64,000 nt of DNA from Mucilaginibacter gossypiicola (GTDB taxonomy: Bacteria; Bacteroidota; Bacteroidia; Sphingobacteriales; Sphingobacteriaceae). How positions within the stretch are numbered: the stretch's first letter is position 1; each line of letters begins with the position of its first letter. Below are positions 41,052-50,641 of this stretch, piece by piece. The position numbers and the translations under genes are program-made. Location of the stretch: NCBI RefSeq assembly GCF_900110105.1, contig NZ_FOCL01000001.1, forward strand, positions 62,001 through 126,000. Direction: 5' to 3'. The notes under the pieces are model-generated. The model was not told the DNA's origin and searched no databases. It saw only the letters and a list, made by a program, of their open reading frames with translations.

Positions 41052-42137
41052 TTAAATATACTTCGCTCCAAACTTATTTTTTACATCAGTCACAACCTGT
41101 TTGATATTTTGCTCCTGATCGCGTGGGCAAATAAGCAGTGAATTGTTTGACTCTACTACGATATAGTCGTGCAGGCCTTGCAGTATTACCAGCTTTTCGC
41201 CTGGTACGTTTACCATACAGTTTGATGAATCATACATGATCACTTTTTCGGCCGGGATCACAGCATTACCTACATAATCTTTTTCGGCCAGGTCATATAT
41301 CGATGCCCAAGTGCCCAAATCGCTCCACCCAAAATCCGAAGGCAATACATACACATTATCTGCCTTTTCCATAATGCCATAGTCTATCGAGATATTAACG
41401 CATTGCTGGTATGCCTTATGAACATAGGTTTTTTCATCATCAGAGTTATAAACAGGCCTTGCATCGGCGAATATTTCATGCATTTCGGGCAGGTGTTGAC
41501 CAAAGGCTTTAACAATTGCTTTGGCCGACCAAACAAAAATACCGGCATTCCATAAAAAGTCGCCGCTTTGAATAAATGTTTTTGCTATTTCGAGAGTTGG
41601 TTTTTCGGTAAAGGTTTTTACTTTATGAAACTCCTCGTTGATAATATTATCAGTGTATTGTATGTATCCATAACCGGTATCGGGCCTTGACGGTTTAATG
41701 CCCAGGGTTATCAGGTAATCATTTGAAGCAGCGGTTTGTAATGATTTTTCGATGGCTGCAACAAAAGCGTCTTCATCCAGGATTTGCTGATCTGAGGGGG
41801 CCACAACAATGGCAGCATCAGGGTTAAGGCTTTCAATTTTAAAACAGCCATAGGCAATGCAGGGGGCTGTGTTGCGCATTACGGGTTCGGTAAGGATCTG
41901 CTGATCCTCCATATCCGGTAGCTGTTGTTTTACAAGCTTGGTGTAATTTTCGTTGGTAACAATGTATATATTTTCTTTAGGGCAAACTTTCAGGAAACGT
42001 TCGTAGGTGTTTTGTATTAAGGTTTTACCGGTACCAAGTATGTCGATAAACTGTTTAGGGTGCGATGTACGGCTTATCGGCCAAAAGCGGCTTCCAATCC
42101 CTCCAGCCATAATTATCGCATAATAGTTTTTATTCAT
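41052..42137 (-). CDS. manC: mannose-1-phosphate guanylyltransferase
   Basis: A 361-residue nucleotidyltransferase from ATG 42137 (MNKNYYAIIMAGGIGSRFWP); the in-frame ATG at 42170 adds only 11 unconserved residues. It has the activation motif GGIGSRFWPIS with Lys in HPKQF, the VAPSDQQI segment and the FTEKPTLE motif. The single-domain length fits a GTP:Man-1-P enzyme without the fused isomerase. It makes GDP-mannose for polysaccharides and glycoproteins. No other nucleotide-sugar gene lies nearby. Confidence 0.94.
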   Translation of the reverse strand: MNKNYYAIIMAGGIGSRFWPISRTSHPKQFIDILGTGKTLIQNTYERFLKVCPKENIYIVTNENYTKLVKQQLPDMEDQQILTEPVMRNTAPCIAYGCFKIESLNPDAAIVVAPSDQQILDEDAFVAAIEKSLQTAASNDYLITLGIKPSRPDTGYGYIQYTDNIINEEFHKVKTFTEKPTLEIAKTFIQSGDFLWNAGIFVWSAKAIVKAFGQHLPEMHEIFADARPVYNSDDEKTYVHKAYQQCVNISIDYGIMEKADNVYVLPSDFGWSDLGTWASIYDLAEKDYVGNAVIPAEKVIMYDSSNCMVNVPGEKLVILQGLHDYIVVESNNSLLICPRDQEQNIKQVVTDVKNKFGAKYI

Positions 42138-42395
42138 GAGCGAGTAAAGAATTTTAATTTGGTATATCAACCGTAAAAATGTGTAATAATTTGTTAATTA
42201 TCGATTAAGTGTATCTAAATAATTTAACAGCGTGTTTCAATCACAAAATTGTCTGGTTCTTTAAATGAACAACAGAAGAAATTGTTTTTCATCTGATCAT
42301 CATTTTTACATAAAATTTAAAAGTAAATCCAACGTTTATTTAGAAAATTTTGTTACTTTAAACTTTTAAATACAATTTAAGAATTTGTTAAAATA

Positions 42396-44591
42396 ATGAT
42401 AGAAACAAAGAAATCGCTATTTGACAATCTCCAGAATTTTTTCGGGTTTGATAATTTTAAGGGGGAGCAGGAAGCGATAATAACCAATATCCTGGCCGGC
42501 AATGATACATTTGTTATTATGCCTACCGGGGGTGGCAAATCGATGTGTTATCAGTTACCGGCTTTAATGAGCGATGGTACAGCAATCGTAATTTCACCGC
42601 TGATAGCCCTGATGAAAAACCAGGTAGATCAGCTTAGGGCTTTCGGAGGATCAGATAGTATAGCCCACTTTTTAAATTCATCACTTACAAAATCAGAGAT
42701 AGCCAGGGTTAAAGAAGATGTGCTTGCAGGAAAAACCAAGTTGCTGTATGTTGCACCGGAGTCGTTAACCAAGCAGGAAAATATTGATTTCTTACGCCTG
42801 AACCACGTATCGTTTGTTGCTGTAGATGAGGCTCACTGTATTTCGGAATGGGGGCATGATTTCAGGCCCGAATACCGTAAAATACGCCAGGTGATAAGTA
42901 ATATTGGCGAAAACATCCCTATCATTGCTTTAACAGCTACCGCTACGCCTAAAGTTCAGCAGGATATTCAAAAAAACCTGCAAATGAATAACGCAACCGT
43001 ATTTAAATCTTCATTTAACCGCGGTAACCTATTTTATGAGGTGCGTGCCAAGCGCAACGTTATAAAAGAGATAGTAAAGTTTGTAAAGCAAAATCAGGGT
43101 AAGTCTGGAATTGTGTATTGCCTTAGCCGTAAAAAGGTTGAGGAAGTGGCCGAGGTGCTCAATCTGAACGGAGTAAAAGCATTGCCATATCATGCCGGTC
43201 TTGATCCTAAAGTTCGTGCCGATACGCAGGACAAATTCCTGATGGAAGATGTTGATGTTATTGTGGCTACAATTGCGTTTGGTATGGGTATTGATAAACC
43301 AGATGTTCGTTACGTAATACATCATGATGTGCCCAAAAGCATGGAGGGATACTACCAGGAAACGGGTAGGGCCGGACGCGATGGCGGAGAAGGTGTTTGT
43401 GTGGCCTTTTATTCTGAAAAGGATATTGATAAGCTTCAAAAATTCATGAAAGATAAACCTGTTTCGGAACGCGAAATAGGTACCCAGATACTTAAGGAAG
43501 TTATTGACTACTGCGAATCGTCGGTTTGCAGGCGTAAACAGCTATTGCATTATTTTGGTGAAAACTTTAATGAAGCCGGTTGTAATAACATGTGCGATAA
43601 TTGCTGCACCCATAAAGAGCATTTTGATGGTGAGGAACACCTGCACAGGGCACTAAGTTTAATCAAGCATATTGGTGAGAAGTTTGATGACCACCATATC
43701 ATCAGCATATTAATGGGTGAGGAAAATGCGCAGATCAAAAATTATGAGCACGATCAGCTTGATTATTATGGTGCGGGCAAAGAGCTTGGGAAAAACCTGT
43801 GGAATTCGCTTTTGAGGCAGGCTTTACTCAATAATTATATTTCAAAAGATATTGATCAATACGGGCTTTTAAGGCTTACCAAAAACGGAAATAGCTTTAT
43901 TGAAAATCCGCACAGCATTCGTTTTGTATTGAACAAGATCATGGAGGCTACCGATGACGATAGTGATGATGACGGGCCAAAACAAAGCGGAGGCGCACTT
44001 GATACACAATTACTGCAAATGCTCAAGGAGTTGCGTAAAAAACTCGCAAAGCAAAAGGGACTGCCTCCATTTGTAATATTCCAGGATCCATCCTTAGAGG
44101 AGATGTGTACACATTATCCAATCAATACTGAAGAGCTTAAGCAAATTTCGGGAGTTGGTGCAGGTAAGGCGTTGAAATTCGGAAAGCCGTTTACAGACCT
44201 GATCCAGAAATATGTAGAAGATAATGATATTGACAGGCCGATTGATATGGTGATCAAAAGCGCAGCCAACAAATCAGCCCTTAAGGTGTTCATTATTCAA
44301 AATATCGACAGGCATTTAAATCTCGACGATATAGCTGCTTCAAAAGGTCTTACTTATGAAGAGATCCTGAAAGAGGTTGAAACTATTGTTAACTCAGGAA
44401 CTAAGCTTAACCTTAATTACTATATTGACGAAGTTATTGATGAGGATAAGCAGGAAGAAGTGTTTGATTATTTCCGTACTGCCGAAGCCGATTCAATTGA
44501 TGAAGCTTTAGCCGAATTGGGCAGCGACGATTATACCCGCGAGGAAGTGCAGTTAATGCGCATCAAGTTCATGTCAGAATTAGGAAACTAA
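42396..44591 (+). CDS. recQ: RecQ-family ATP-dependent DNA helicase
   Basis: A 731-residue protein. The superfamily-2 core has Q-motif/Walker A in IMPTGGGKSMCYQLP, DEAH in VAVDEAHCISEWGHDF, ALTATATPKVQQDI and motif VI in YQETGRAGRDGG. The RecQ C-terminal zinc domain shows the four cysteines in CESSVCRRKQLLHYFGE and CNNMCDNCC. The winged helix, then HRDC (KKLAKQKGLPPFVIF), follow. Past about residue 630 an extra HTH-like domain with an acidic end makes it longer than the E. coli protein, as is usual in Bacteroidota. It unwinds recombination and stalled-fork intermediates. Confidence 0.96.
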   Translation: MIETKKSLFDNLQNFFGFDNFKGEQEAIITNILAGNDTFVIMPTGGGKSMCYQLPALMSDGTAIVISPLIALMKNQVDQLRAFGGSDSIAHFLNSSLTKSEIARVKEDVLAGKTKLLYVAPESLTKQENIDFLRLNHVSFVAVDEAHCISEWGHDFRPEYRKIRQVISNIGENIPIIALTATATPKVQQDIQKNLQMNNATVFKSSFNRGNLFYEVRAKRNVIKEIVKFVKQNQGKSGIVYCLSRKKVEEVAEVLNLNGVKALPYHAGLDPKVRADTQDKFLMEDVDVIVATIAFGMGIDKPDVRYVIHHDVPKSMEGYYQETGRAGRDGGEGVCVAFYSEKDIDKLQKFMKDKPVSEREIGTQILKEVIDYCESSVCRRKQLLHYFGENFNEAGCNNMCDNCCTHKEHFDGEEHLHRALSLIKHIGEKFDDHHIISILMGEENAQIKNYEHDQLDYYGAGKELGKNLWNSLLRQALLNNYISKDIDQYGLLRLTKNGNSFIENPHSIRFVLNKIMEATDDDSDDDGPKQSGGALDTQLLQMLKELRKKLAKQKGLPPFVIFQDPSLEEMCTHYPINTEELKQISGVGAGKALKFGKPFTDLIQKYVEDNDIDRPIDMVIKSAANKSALKVFIIQNIDRHLNLDDIAASKGLTYEEILKEVETIVNSGTKLNLNYYIDEVIDEDKQEEVFDYFRTAEADSIDEALAELGSDDYTREEVQLMRIKFMSELGN

Positions 44592-44614
44592 CAGTTAGGG
44601 ACTTTATAATATGG

Positions 44615-44647
44615 AAAGCCTTTAGATTAAATTCTGAAGGCTTTTTT
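44615..44647 (+). terminator. intrinsic terminator of recQ
   Basis: AAAGCCTT (44615-44622) and AAGGCTTT (44637-44644) with a 14-base loop, and T's through 44647. It partly overlaps the stop codon of the convergent CBM6 gene. Confidence 0.85.
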
Positions 44648-45299
44648 ATTTGATAGCCTTTCCGAAATTTAAATAATCGAGGTTCATGTTGCCGTTGGTA
44701 ACTATGTGCAACGTAAGCAGGTGAATTCCCTTTTTTAGCGTTATTGAACCAATTGAGTCGGATGCATTCCAATGATGCCATTGCCGCCATGCGACAGTAT
44801 CACGATCATCATGTGTTGAAGCTATCCTGAGTAGACCTGTGGCATCTTTACCGTCAATATCAAGCGAGATGCTTCCATCGCCATTAGATGTATATAAAAC
44901 CCCAACAGGATAGGTGCCGGTTTTAGTTACTTTAACAGTATAGTTGATCCATTCGTCTGGCTTTGTCCAGCCAACGTATAATTTATTAAGATCCCGGGGA
45001 ACTCTGTTGTAGGCGTTGTTATCAATATTCCCTGTTTTAGTATAAGAAATATCAACACCCTCGTTCATCCTGAACTCATTTAAAAAAGTGCCATTGGCAG
45101 GGTTAAGTTTCCCGCTTCCATTGTTTACGATATCAGTGTCGTGGTAGGCTATTCCTTCACCTCCTTCATCATAATATTCACATTCCAGCCTGCCCGGAAG
45201 CTGCTGCATCTTCCCATGCCATGGTTTGCCGGTATTTTTATAAATAAAGGCCGATAGTATTAATGCTGTCGCTGTTAAAACTAAAAGGTTTCTTTTCAT
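44646..45299 (-). CDS. secreted carbohydrate-binding (CBM6-like) protein
   Basis: A 217-residue protein with an N-terminal hydrophobic signal (NLLVLTATALILSAFIY). One jelly-roll domain fills the rest: LPGRLECEYYDEGGEGIAYHD, VDISYTKTGN, VGWTKPDEWINYTVKVTKTG and LKKGIHLLTLHIVTNGNMNLDYLNF. This is the CBM6 pattern of the kind found attached to glycosidases, with the conserved E-W-Y/N binding residues. No catalytic domain is present, so it is probably a stand-alone glycan-binding protein. It lies 22 bases after the OmpA-like gene on the same strand and is probably cotranscribed. Confidence 0.85.
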   Translation of the reverse strand: MKRNLLVLTATALILSAFIYKNTGKPWHGKMQQLPGRLECEYYDEGGEGIAYHDTDIVNNGSGKLNPANGTFLNEFRMNEGVDISYTKTGNIDNNAYNRVPRDLNKLYVGWTKPDEWINYTVKVTKTGTYPVGVLYTSNGDGSISLDIDGKDATGLLRIASTHDDRDTVAWRQWHHWNASDSIGSITLKKGIHLLTLHIVTNGNMNLDYLNFGKAIK

Positions 45300-45321
45300 T
45301 CTTACTTACATCATCAAATGC

Positions 45322-47226
45322 TTACTTAGTAATGATCATGAACTCTGTTCGTCTGTTTTTAGCCCTGTCATCTTCGGTTGTATTTGGTGCTATGGGTTGT
45401 GTTTCGGCATATCCCTTGTAAACGAGTCGCGCGGGCGCTATACCATTTGATACAAGATATTGATAAACAGATTTCGCCCTGTTTTCAGATAGCGTTTGAT
45501 TGTTTTGGTGATTGCCTACATTGTCGGTATGCCCTGACACTTCAATACGTACACCTGGGTTTACCACTAAAAACTCAATAAGCTTAAGAAGTTCGGCTTT
45601 TGATTCTTTTTCAAGATCAAACTTATTGGTATCAAAGAAAATATTCTTGAGTATCACCTTATTTCCAACTTCAATAGGTGATAACAAAGCCACAATATTA
45701 AATGGGTTTTTAGTTTTATGATTTTTAAGCGAAAAGTTTTCGGAATAAAACAGATATCCACCTTTTGAGATATTAAGCGCATAGTTTTTGCCCGAAGTTA
45801 AGGTGGCTAAAAAGTCGCCCTGCTCTTCGTCGCTGTAATCCTGGTAAACCGGCAAATTACTTTCAAGGTCAATAATTTCTATGGCGGCTTCCAAAGGTTG
45901 TTTGGTCTTTACATCTTTCACAAAACCTTTAACATAAGTTACTAAGTGAGGCCGTAGTTTTACCGGAAGTTCAAATTTGTAGATATCATAACCACCAAAA
46001 CCATTTAAGTTATTTGACGAAAAGAAAGCATAGTCACCGGCGGCGGTTAATGATAAGCCTCCTTCATCACCGCTGGTATTAATAGGATACCCAAGGTTTT
46101 CGGGTTTTTGCCACTTTCCATCCTGGCCTAAGCGACTAACAAACAAATCTTTACTTCCCAAACCAGGCCATCCGTCACTGCTGAAATAAAGCGTACTATC
46201 GTCCGGATGTATAAATGGCGATTGTTCGTTATAAGGAGTGTTAATATTAGGGCCAAGATTTTCGGGCTCGCCCCAACCCTTTTCGCCTAATGTGCTTTTC
46301 CAGATGTCATAACCGCCGTAGCCTCCTTTACGGTTACTTACAAAATAAAGCGTCCGTCCGTCGAAGTTTATAGAAGGCTGAGACTCCCAGCCGGAAGTAT
46401 TTACAGGAGGGTTAAGATCTACTGGTTTTACCCAATCTTTACCTTTTTTTTGAGCTATATAGATGTCGCACCGGCCTAATCCATCCGGACGGTTACAGCC
46501 GGTAAAAAAAAGATATTTACCATCCTGAGATATGGATTGTGCACCTTCGTTGTATTTTTCAGTATTAATTTGGTTGCTTAGATAAGTGGCGGTAGTCCAT
46601 TTAACGTTTACCATTTCGCTTTTATAAAAATCTTCATTGTTGTTGATCTTTCGGGTAAAAATCAGCGTGCTTTCGTCGGCAGTGGCAACGGGCAGGTATT
46701 CATCGTTAGCGGTATTTATTTCGGGCCCGATATTTATAGGTTTAAATGGTACTGGGTGTGCCATAGCCTGTATGCTGAATTTAGCATCGGCGAGCATTTT
46801 TTTTGCGTAAGTGATGTTGTCAGAGCTGAGGTCGGGATAGGTAAGATATTTTTCAAGATGCTGTTGGGCCAGTGTATAGTTTCCATCGTGAATTTCCATT
46901 TCGCCAGCTTTAAGATATACACCACGATTGAATTCAGGGCTTAATGCAATTACTTTTCCATACTCTTCTACGGCTGGTTTATACATCCGTTTCATCCGGT
47001 ATAAATCGGCAAGCAATAAATGGGCTTCTATGAATTTAGGATCTTGGCCAATAGCCTTTAATGAGTTTTGAATGGCTTCATCATAAAGATGCTGATCAAG
47101 GTTTTGATAAGCAGAACCAAAAAATTTCACAGCTTCTTTATTGGATGACGAATATCGGGCAGGCTGCTGGGCACAAAGCAAAGCAGGTACACACAATGCA
47201 AGCACCAAAAATACTGCAATCTTCAT
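45322..47226 (-). CDS. OmpA-family outer-membrane protein with TPR and PD40 repeats
   Basis: A 634-residue protein with a signal peptide (FLVLALCVPALLCAQQ). Its parts in order are: TPR units (about 30-150, KFIEAHLLLADLYRMKRMY); WD40-like PD40 propeller repeats (about 190-410, repeated NxDGRTLYFVSNRKGGYGGYDIW and PDDSTLYFSSDGWPGLG patterns); a carboxypeptidase-regulatory-like domain (about 425-500); and the OmpA peptidoglycan-binding domain (about 525-634) with SGHTDNVG and NRRTEFMI. Relatives include the gliding/secretion protein PorE. It would tether the outer membrane to peptidoglycan. It follows queE by 38 bases. Confidence 0.92.
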   Translation of the reverse strand: MKIAVFLVLALCVPALLCAQQPARYSSSNKEAVKFFGSAYQNLDQHLYDEAIQNSLKAIGQDPKFIEAHLLLADLYRMKRMYKPAVEEYGKVIALSPEFNRGVYLKAGEMEIHDGNYTLAQQHLEKYLTYPDLSSDNITYAKKMLADAKFSIQAMAHPVPFKPINIGPEINTANDEYLPVATADESTLIFTRKINNNEDFYKSEMVNVKWTTATYLSNQINTEKYNEGAQSISQDGKYLFFTGCNRPDGLGRCDIYIAQKKGKDWVKPVDLNPPVNTSGWESQPSINFDGRTLYFVSNRKGGYGGYDIWKSTLGEKGWGEPENLGPNINTPYNEQSPFIHPDDSTLYFSSDGWPGLGSKDLFVSRLGQDGKWQKPENLGYPINTSGDEGGLSLTAAGDYAFFSSNNLNGFGGYDIYKFELPVKLRPHLVTYVKGFVKDVKTKQPLEAAIEIIDLESNLPVYQDYSDEEQGDFLATLTSGKNYALNISKGGYLFYSENFSLKNHKTKNPFNIVALLSPIEVGNKVILKNIFFDTNKFDLEKESKAELLKLIEFLVVNPGVRIEVSGHTDNVGNHQNNQTLSENRAKSVYQYLVSNGIAPARLVYKGYAETQPIAPNTTEDDRAKNRRTEFMIITK

Positions 47227-47264
47227 TTTTAACTTAGGATAATTAATATCGTAAGTTAAAAAAA

Positions 47265-47888
47265 TTATGGAATATTCAGATACTTATGTGTTTGCAATGA
47301 AATTTCCCATTGAGGGTTTTCTTTCACATAATCAACAATAAGAGGTGTCATTTCTTTTGATTTTGACCATTCGGGCTGCAAATAAAGCTTACAGTCGGGC
47401 GATACCATTTTGGCATGGTATTCGGCCCATTCAAAATCAGATTTGTTGAATACAATAACTTTTAACTCATGAGCACTTTCGGCCACGTTTGGCGTTGGTG
47501 CTTTGAATTTCTTAGGCGAAAGACAGATCCAATCCCAATCGCCCGAAAGCGGGTAAGCACCTGAGGTTTCGATAAAAGTTTTGATTCCTTTTTCGTGGAG
47601 TTGGTGGGTTAAATAGTCAAGATTGTATATAAGAGGCTCGCCACCGGTTACTACAACTGCTTTTGCCGGATGAAGGGCGGCGTTGCTCACAATGGTGTCG
47701 GCGGCAGTAAGTGCATGCAACTCGGCGTCCCAGCTTTCCTTAACATCGCACCAGTGGCAACCTACATCGCAGCCACCGAGACGAATAAAATATGCGGCTT
47801 TACCCGTGTTATATCCCTCGCCCTGTATCGTATAAAACTCTTCCATTAAAGGAAGCAGCGTGCCATCGTCTGGTATTTGGTGTGCCAT
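47265..47888 (-). CDS. queE: 7-carboxy-7-deazaguanine synthase
   Basis: A 207-residue radical SAM protein. Its three cluster cysteines are in IRLGGCDVGCHWCDVKESW (the C-x3-C-x2-C spacing of radical SAM). VVVTGGEPLIYNLDYL and the SPKKFKAPTPN segment follow the family. It converts carboxytetrahydropterin to 7-carboxy-7-deazaguanine in queuosine synthesis. A TAnnTTTG box (47904-47911) lies 15 bases upstream. The other queuosine genes are not in the window. Confidence 0.94.
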   Translation of the reverse strand: MAHQIPDDGTLLPLMEEFYTIQGEGYNTGKAAYFIRLGGCDVGCHWCDVKESWDAELHALTAADTIVSNAALHPAKAVVVTGGEPLIYNLDYLTHQLHEKGIKTFIETSGAYPLSGDWDWICLSPKKFKAPTPNVAESAHELKVIVFNKSDFEWAEYHAKMVSPDCKLYLQPEWSKSKEMTPLIVDYVKENPQWEISLQTHKYLNIP

Positions 47889-47903
47889 AGTTATTTAAGG
47901 GTG

Positions 47904-47911
47904 CAAAGGTA
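47904..47911 (-). promoter_or_regulatory. promoter -7 box of queE
   Basis: Reads TACCTTTG on the minus strand, 15 bases before the ATG. Confidence 0.5.
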
Positions 47912-47923
47912 CTGAAAGATAGG

Positions 47924-48010
47924 CGAAAGCTAAAAGGTGAAAGCTAAAAGGTTACACTAATATGGAAGTATCTTTATAAGGCGAAAAGTAAAAAGCCAAA
48001 GGTTTTGCCT
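47924..48010. repeat. short degenerate repeats between queE and a lipoprotein gene
   Basis: GGCGAAAGCTAAAAGGT and GAAAGCTAAAAGGT are adjacent direct copies near 47924-47952. GCGAAAAGTAAAAAGCC at about 47981-47997 repeats the words, and CCTTTGGC-type complements follow. The remaining bases to 48183 contain a weak AGGTGG/CCACCT hairpin (48035-48055) and no gene. Confidence 0.4.
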
Positions 48011-48183
48011 TTCATCAACTATCCACTACGTTATAGGTGGCGCTGTAAACCACCTTTTGTCTTTTATCCCTTTTTTATTTTCATTTATAATTGTTATAAT
48101 TACTTTAATTTTAAGATAACCAATTAACTCCTTTTTCGTAAAATGCAATAACTGTATCGTTAACGCTTAATTTATATCCGGGT

Positions 48184-48948
48184 ATGAAAAAACTTTACCT
48201 TCCTTTATTTTTACTGGTAGTGCTTTGTTTTAGTTCATGTGTGGATATTGAAGAGCATTACGATTTTAAAAGCGATGGAACTTGTAAAGTTGCCTATGCT
48301 TTTGATATGAGTAAGGCGGTATCGGTGTTGGTTAATCTCATGTCTGATTCAGTTAAAGAGACCCCACAATTTAGTTTGGTTAAGGATACAACACTTAACT
48401 TTTATAGCGCAATACCCGACAGCGCCCAACAGAAACTGAAAGCTGAGGAAATTGAAATGGCCAAAAGCAGTGAGCTAACTGTTAATATGAACCTTAAAAA
48501 GAGTGTTATGAAAGTAACACTTAATCATACAGCAAAAAACGCAGCAGACCTGCAATATTATTTGCAAAATGTATCAAAAATTGCACTTAATACCCAGATA
48601 AGCGCCATAACTACTACCGATAAAACAAATAAGCCATTTGATGCACGGCAAATGGTAGGAGGGCAGGACTATTACTCGTATGATATAACTCCTCATAAAT
48701 TTTACCGTATTATTGACAAGGCTAAATTTAACGCCTTTTTAAAGAAAACCCAGGCCACCTTCATGATGGCTAAAGCTATGCTGATTGATATGCCCTATAA
48801 GGTAATTTTAAAGTTTGCCCATCCAGTAAAGAAGATCAATAATTCAAAGGCTATGCTTTCGGCCGACAGGAGGGAAGTTACGCTTGTTACCAGTATGGAT
48901 GAGGTAATTAAAAATCCGAATGTGATGAATTTGAAGATCGATTTTTGA
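48184..48948 (+). CDS. hypothetical lipoprotein
   Basis: A 254-residue protein with a lipoprotein signal peptide (LYLPLFLLVVLCFSSC, cleaved before the Cys at about residue 20) and an Asp after the cysteine. The mature part is soluble and Lys-rich, with a regular alternation of charged and hydrophobic residues (YDFKSDGTCKVAYAFDMSKA, EVTLVTSMDEVIKNPNVM) suggesting a beta-sheet fold. I do not recognise a family. It stands 24 bases before a Rieske protein gene on the same strand, so they may be cotranscribed. Confidence 0.75.
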   Translation: MKKLYLPLFLLVVLCFSSCVDIEEHYDFKSDGTCKVAYAFDMSKAVSVLVNLMSDSVKETPQFSLVKDTTLNFYSAIPDSAQQKLKAEEIEMAKSSELTVNMNLKKSVMKVTLNHTAKNAADLQYYLQNVSKIALNTQISAITTTDKTNKPFDARQMVGGQDYYSYDITPHKFYRIIDKAKFNAFLKKTQATFMMAKAMLIDMPYKVILKFAHPVKKINNSKAMLSADRREVTLVTSMDEVIKNPNVMNLKIDF

Positions 48949-48972
48949 GCAGGGGTTTGCTATTAATTAATT

Positions 48973-49311
48973 ATGACCTGGTATAAAGTCGACTCTCTAT
49001 CCGATATTTCCATCCCATTTATTAAAAAGGTTAAGGCCGGCAGCAAAAGTATTTGCCTGGTGAATTTTGAGGCTAAGCTTTACGCGGTATCGGCTAAATG
49101 CCCGCATGCCGGAGCGGATATGAGTGAGGGACTATGCGTAAGAAAGCTCATCGTTTGTCCGTATCACCGGTATACTTATGATCTTGAAACAGGAAAAGGT
49201 GGCGAAGGGCAAAATGATTTTATTGAAACTTACCCCGTTGAAATAAAGGAAGATGGAGTTTACGTTGGTGTCGCCTCCATTTGGGATAAATTGAAAAATG
49301 GTTTTAAGTGA
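48973..49311 (+). CDS. Rieske [2Fe-2S] protein, small
   Basis: A 112-residue protein consisting of one Rieske domain. The cluster ligands are CPHAG (Cys, His) and CPYHRYTYD (Cys, His), 18 residues apart, as in ferredoxin components of ring-hydroxylating oxygenases and NirD-like proteins. There is no signal peptide, so it is cytosolic. It could serve as an electron donor to an oxygenase or reductase encoded elsewhere. A palindrome of family A overlaps its stop region. Confidence 0.9.
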   Translation: MTWYKVDSLSDISIPFIKKVKAGSKSICLVNFEAKLYAVSAKCPHAGADMSEGLCVRKLIVCPYHRYTYDLETGKGGEGQNDFIETYPVEIKEDGVYVGVASIWDKLKNGFK

Positions 49312-49313
49312 GT

Positions 49314-49360
49314 AGTTGATTAAGTGAATGGAAAAAGAAAAGCCATTCACCTAATCAACT
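49314..49360. repeat. intergenic palindrome family A, copy 4
   Basis: AGTTGATTAAGTGAATGG (49314-49331) and CCATTCACCTAATCAACT (49343-49360) pair at 17 of 18 positions with an 11-base loop. It lies between the convergent Rieske and folD genes. Confidence 0.85.
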
Positions 49361-49374
49361 TAATAAACCACTCG

Positions 49375-50256
49375 CTATTTATAAACCTCTTTATTAGCCG
49401 AGGCCAATGTGTTTTTAAGCAAACCAACAATAGTCATGAGACCTACACCGCCCGGTACCGGGGTAATCCATGATGATTTTGGTGCAACGTTTTCAAAATC
49501 AACGTCGCCATACAGCTTGAAGCCAGATTTTGTTGTAGTTGAAGTTTCGCGATTCATACCTACGTCAACTATAACAACGCCATCTTTTACCATATCGGCC
49601 GTAATAAAATTCTTTTTGCCGATGGCAACGATCAGGATATCCGCATCAAGTGTGAACTTTTTGATATCAGGTGTACGACTGTGGCAAATGGTTACCGTAC
49701 AGTTGCCTGGGGTGGTGTTGCGAGCCATCAGGATGCTCATTGGCGAACCAACAATATTGCTGCGACCAACAACCACGCAATGTTTACCGGCGGTTTCAAT
49801 GCCGTATTCCTTAAGCATTAATGTAATGCCATAAGGAGTTGCCGGTATAAACGACGGTAAATTACGCTGCATACGGCCCAGATTAACCGGGTGAAAGCCA
49901 TCAACATCTTTGCGATGGTCGATACGCTCGGTTACTTTTTCAGGATCGATATGTTTTGGTAACGGAAGCTGTACTATGATGCCGTCAATGTCAGCATCAG
50001 CATTCAGTTCTTCTACCTTTTTCAATAATTCTTCTTCGGTAACGTCATCTTCATAACGTACCAGCGATGATTTGAAGCCAACTTTTTCGCAATTTTTCAT
50101 TTTGCTGGCTACGTAGGTTTCGCTACCACCATCATGACCAACCAGTACTGCAACCAAATGTGGTTTGCGACCAGTTTTTTCTAATATTTTAGCTGCTTCT
50201 TCAGCTATTTCAACCTTAAGTTTTTCTGAAACGTATTTTCCGTCTAAAAGCTGCAT
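49375..50256 (-). CDS. folD: bifunctional methylenetetrahydrofolate dehydrogenase/cyclohydrolase
   Basis: A 293-residue protein. The catalytic lysine is in [15 protein letters not shown], the folate site in [16 protein letters not shown] and the NADP fold in [17 protein letters not shown]. It ends with [20 protein letters not shown], the family's C-terminal signature. It interconverts 5,10-methylene- and 10-formyl-tetrahydrofolate. An 83-codon frame ends two bases before its start codon. Confidence 0.97.
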   Translation of the reverse strand: MQLLDGKYVSEKLKVEIAEEAAKILEKTGRKPHLVAVLVGHDGGSETYVASKMKNCEKVGFKSSLVRYEDDVTEEELLKKVEELNADADIDGIIVQLPLPKHIDPEKVTERIDHRKDVDGFHPVNLGRMQRNLPSFIPATPYGITLMLKEYGIETAGKHCVVVGRSNIVGSPMSILMARNTTPGNCTVTICHSRTPDIKKFTLDADILIVAIGKKNFITADMVKDGVVIVDVGMNRETSTTTKSGFKLYGDVDFENVAPKSSWITPVPGGVGLMTIVGLLKNTLASANKEVYK

Positions 50257-50258
50257 TA

Positions 50259-50510
50259 TTAAATGTGTTTAACGAAGTGATCAGGCAACGGCGGCAAACT
50301 TAAATTTACCGGCTCTGATTTTACTCGTACTTTTATAAAAGGCCTGTTGTCCAGGGATAATTTTAATCCGTGATTTTGATTGATCTTGCTAATGATACTT
50401 TCAATAGTTTCCGTTTTATTGTTCAGCAGCATTTCAAATATAATTTTATTTGAATCTACATCTTTATTGAAAGCATCAATATAATATTTCGGTTCGCCGG
50501 CATCGTACAC
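50259..50510 (-). CDS. uncertain small ORF upstream of folD, no clear start codon
   Basis: An 83-codon stretch beginning at GTG 50510. The frame stays open for another 30 codons upstream (to about 50600) without any ATG, and the translation there still looks protein-like ([17 protein letters not shown]). Either a rare start is used or the 5' end has been lost and this is a remnant. The visible part has a regular alternating pattern ([36 protein letters not shown]). I do not recognise it. Its stop lies two bases before folD. Confidence 0.4.
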   Translation of the reverse strand: MYDAGEPKYYIDAFNKDVDSNKIIFEMLLNNKTETIESIISKINQNHGLKLSLDNRPFIKVRVKSEPVNLSLPPLPDHFVKHI

Positions 50511-50641
50511 AATCCATTTGCCATAAACAAAGTCTCCTAAATGAATATGTTTAACAAATCCGGTTGCTGTAAAATATGTAACTAACCTGTACAGAATATA
50601 TCAATTTACTCACCCCGCTTCCGTTCAAAGGAATTAAGGGA

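Noticed and set aside
43029..43439. 136-codon minus-strand frame
   Set aside because: Antisense to the conserved helicase motifs of recQ.
48035..48058. AGGTGG/CCACCT hairpin followed by TTTT, plus strand
   Set aside because: The stem is only six pairs and no plus-strand gene lies upstream for it to terminate; probably chance.
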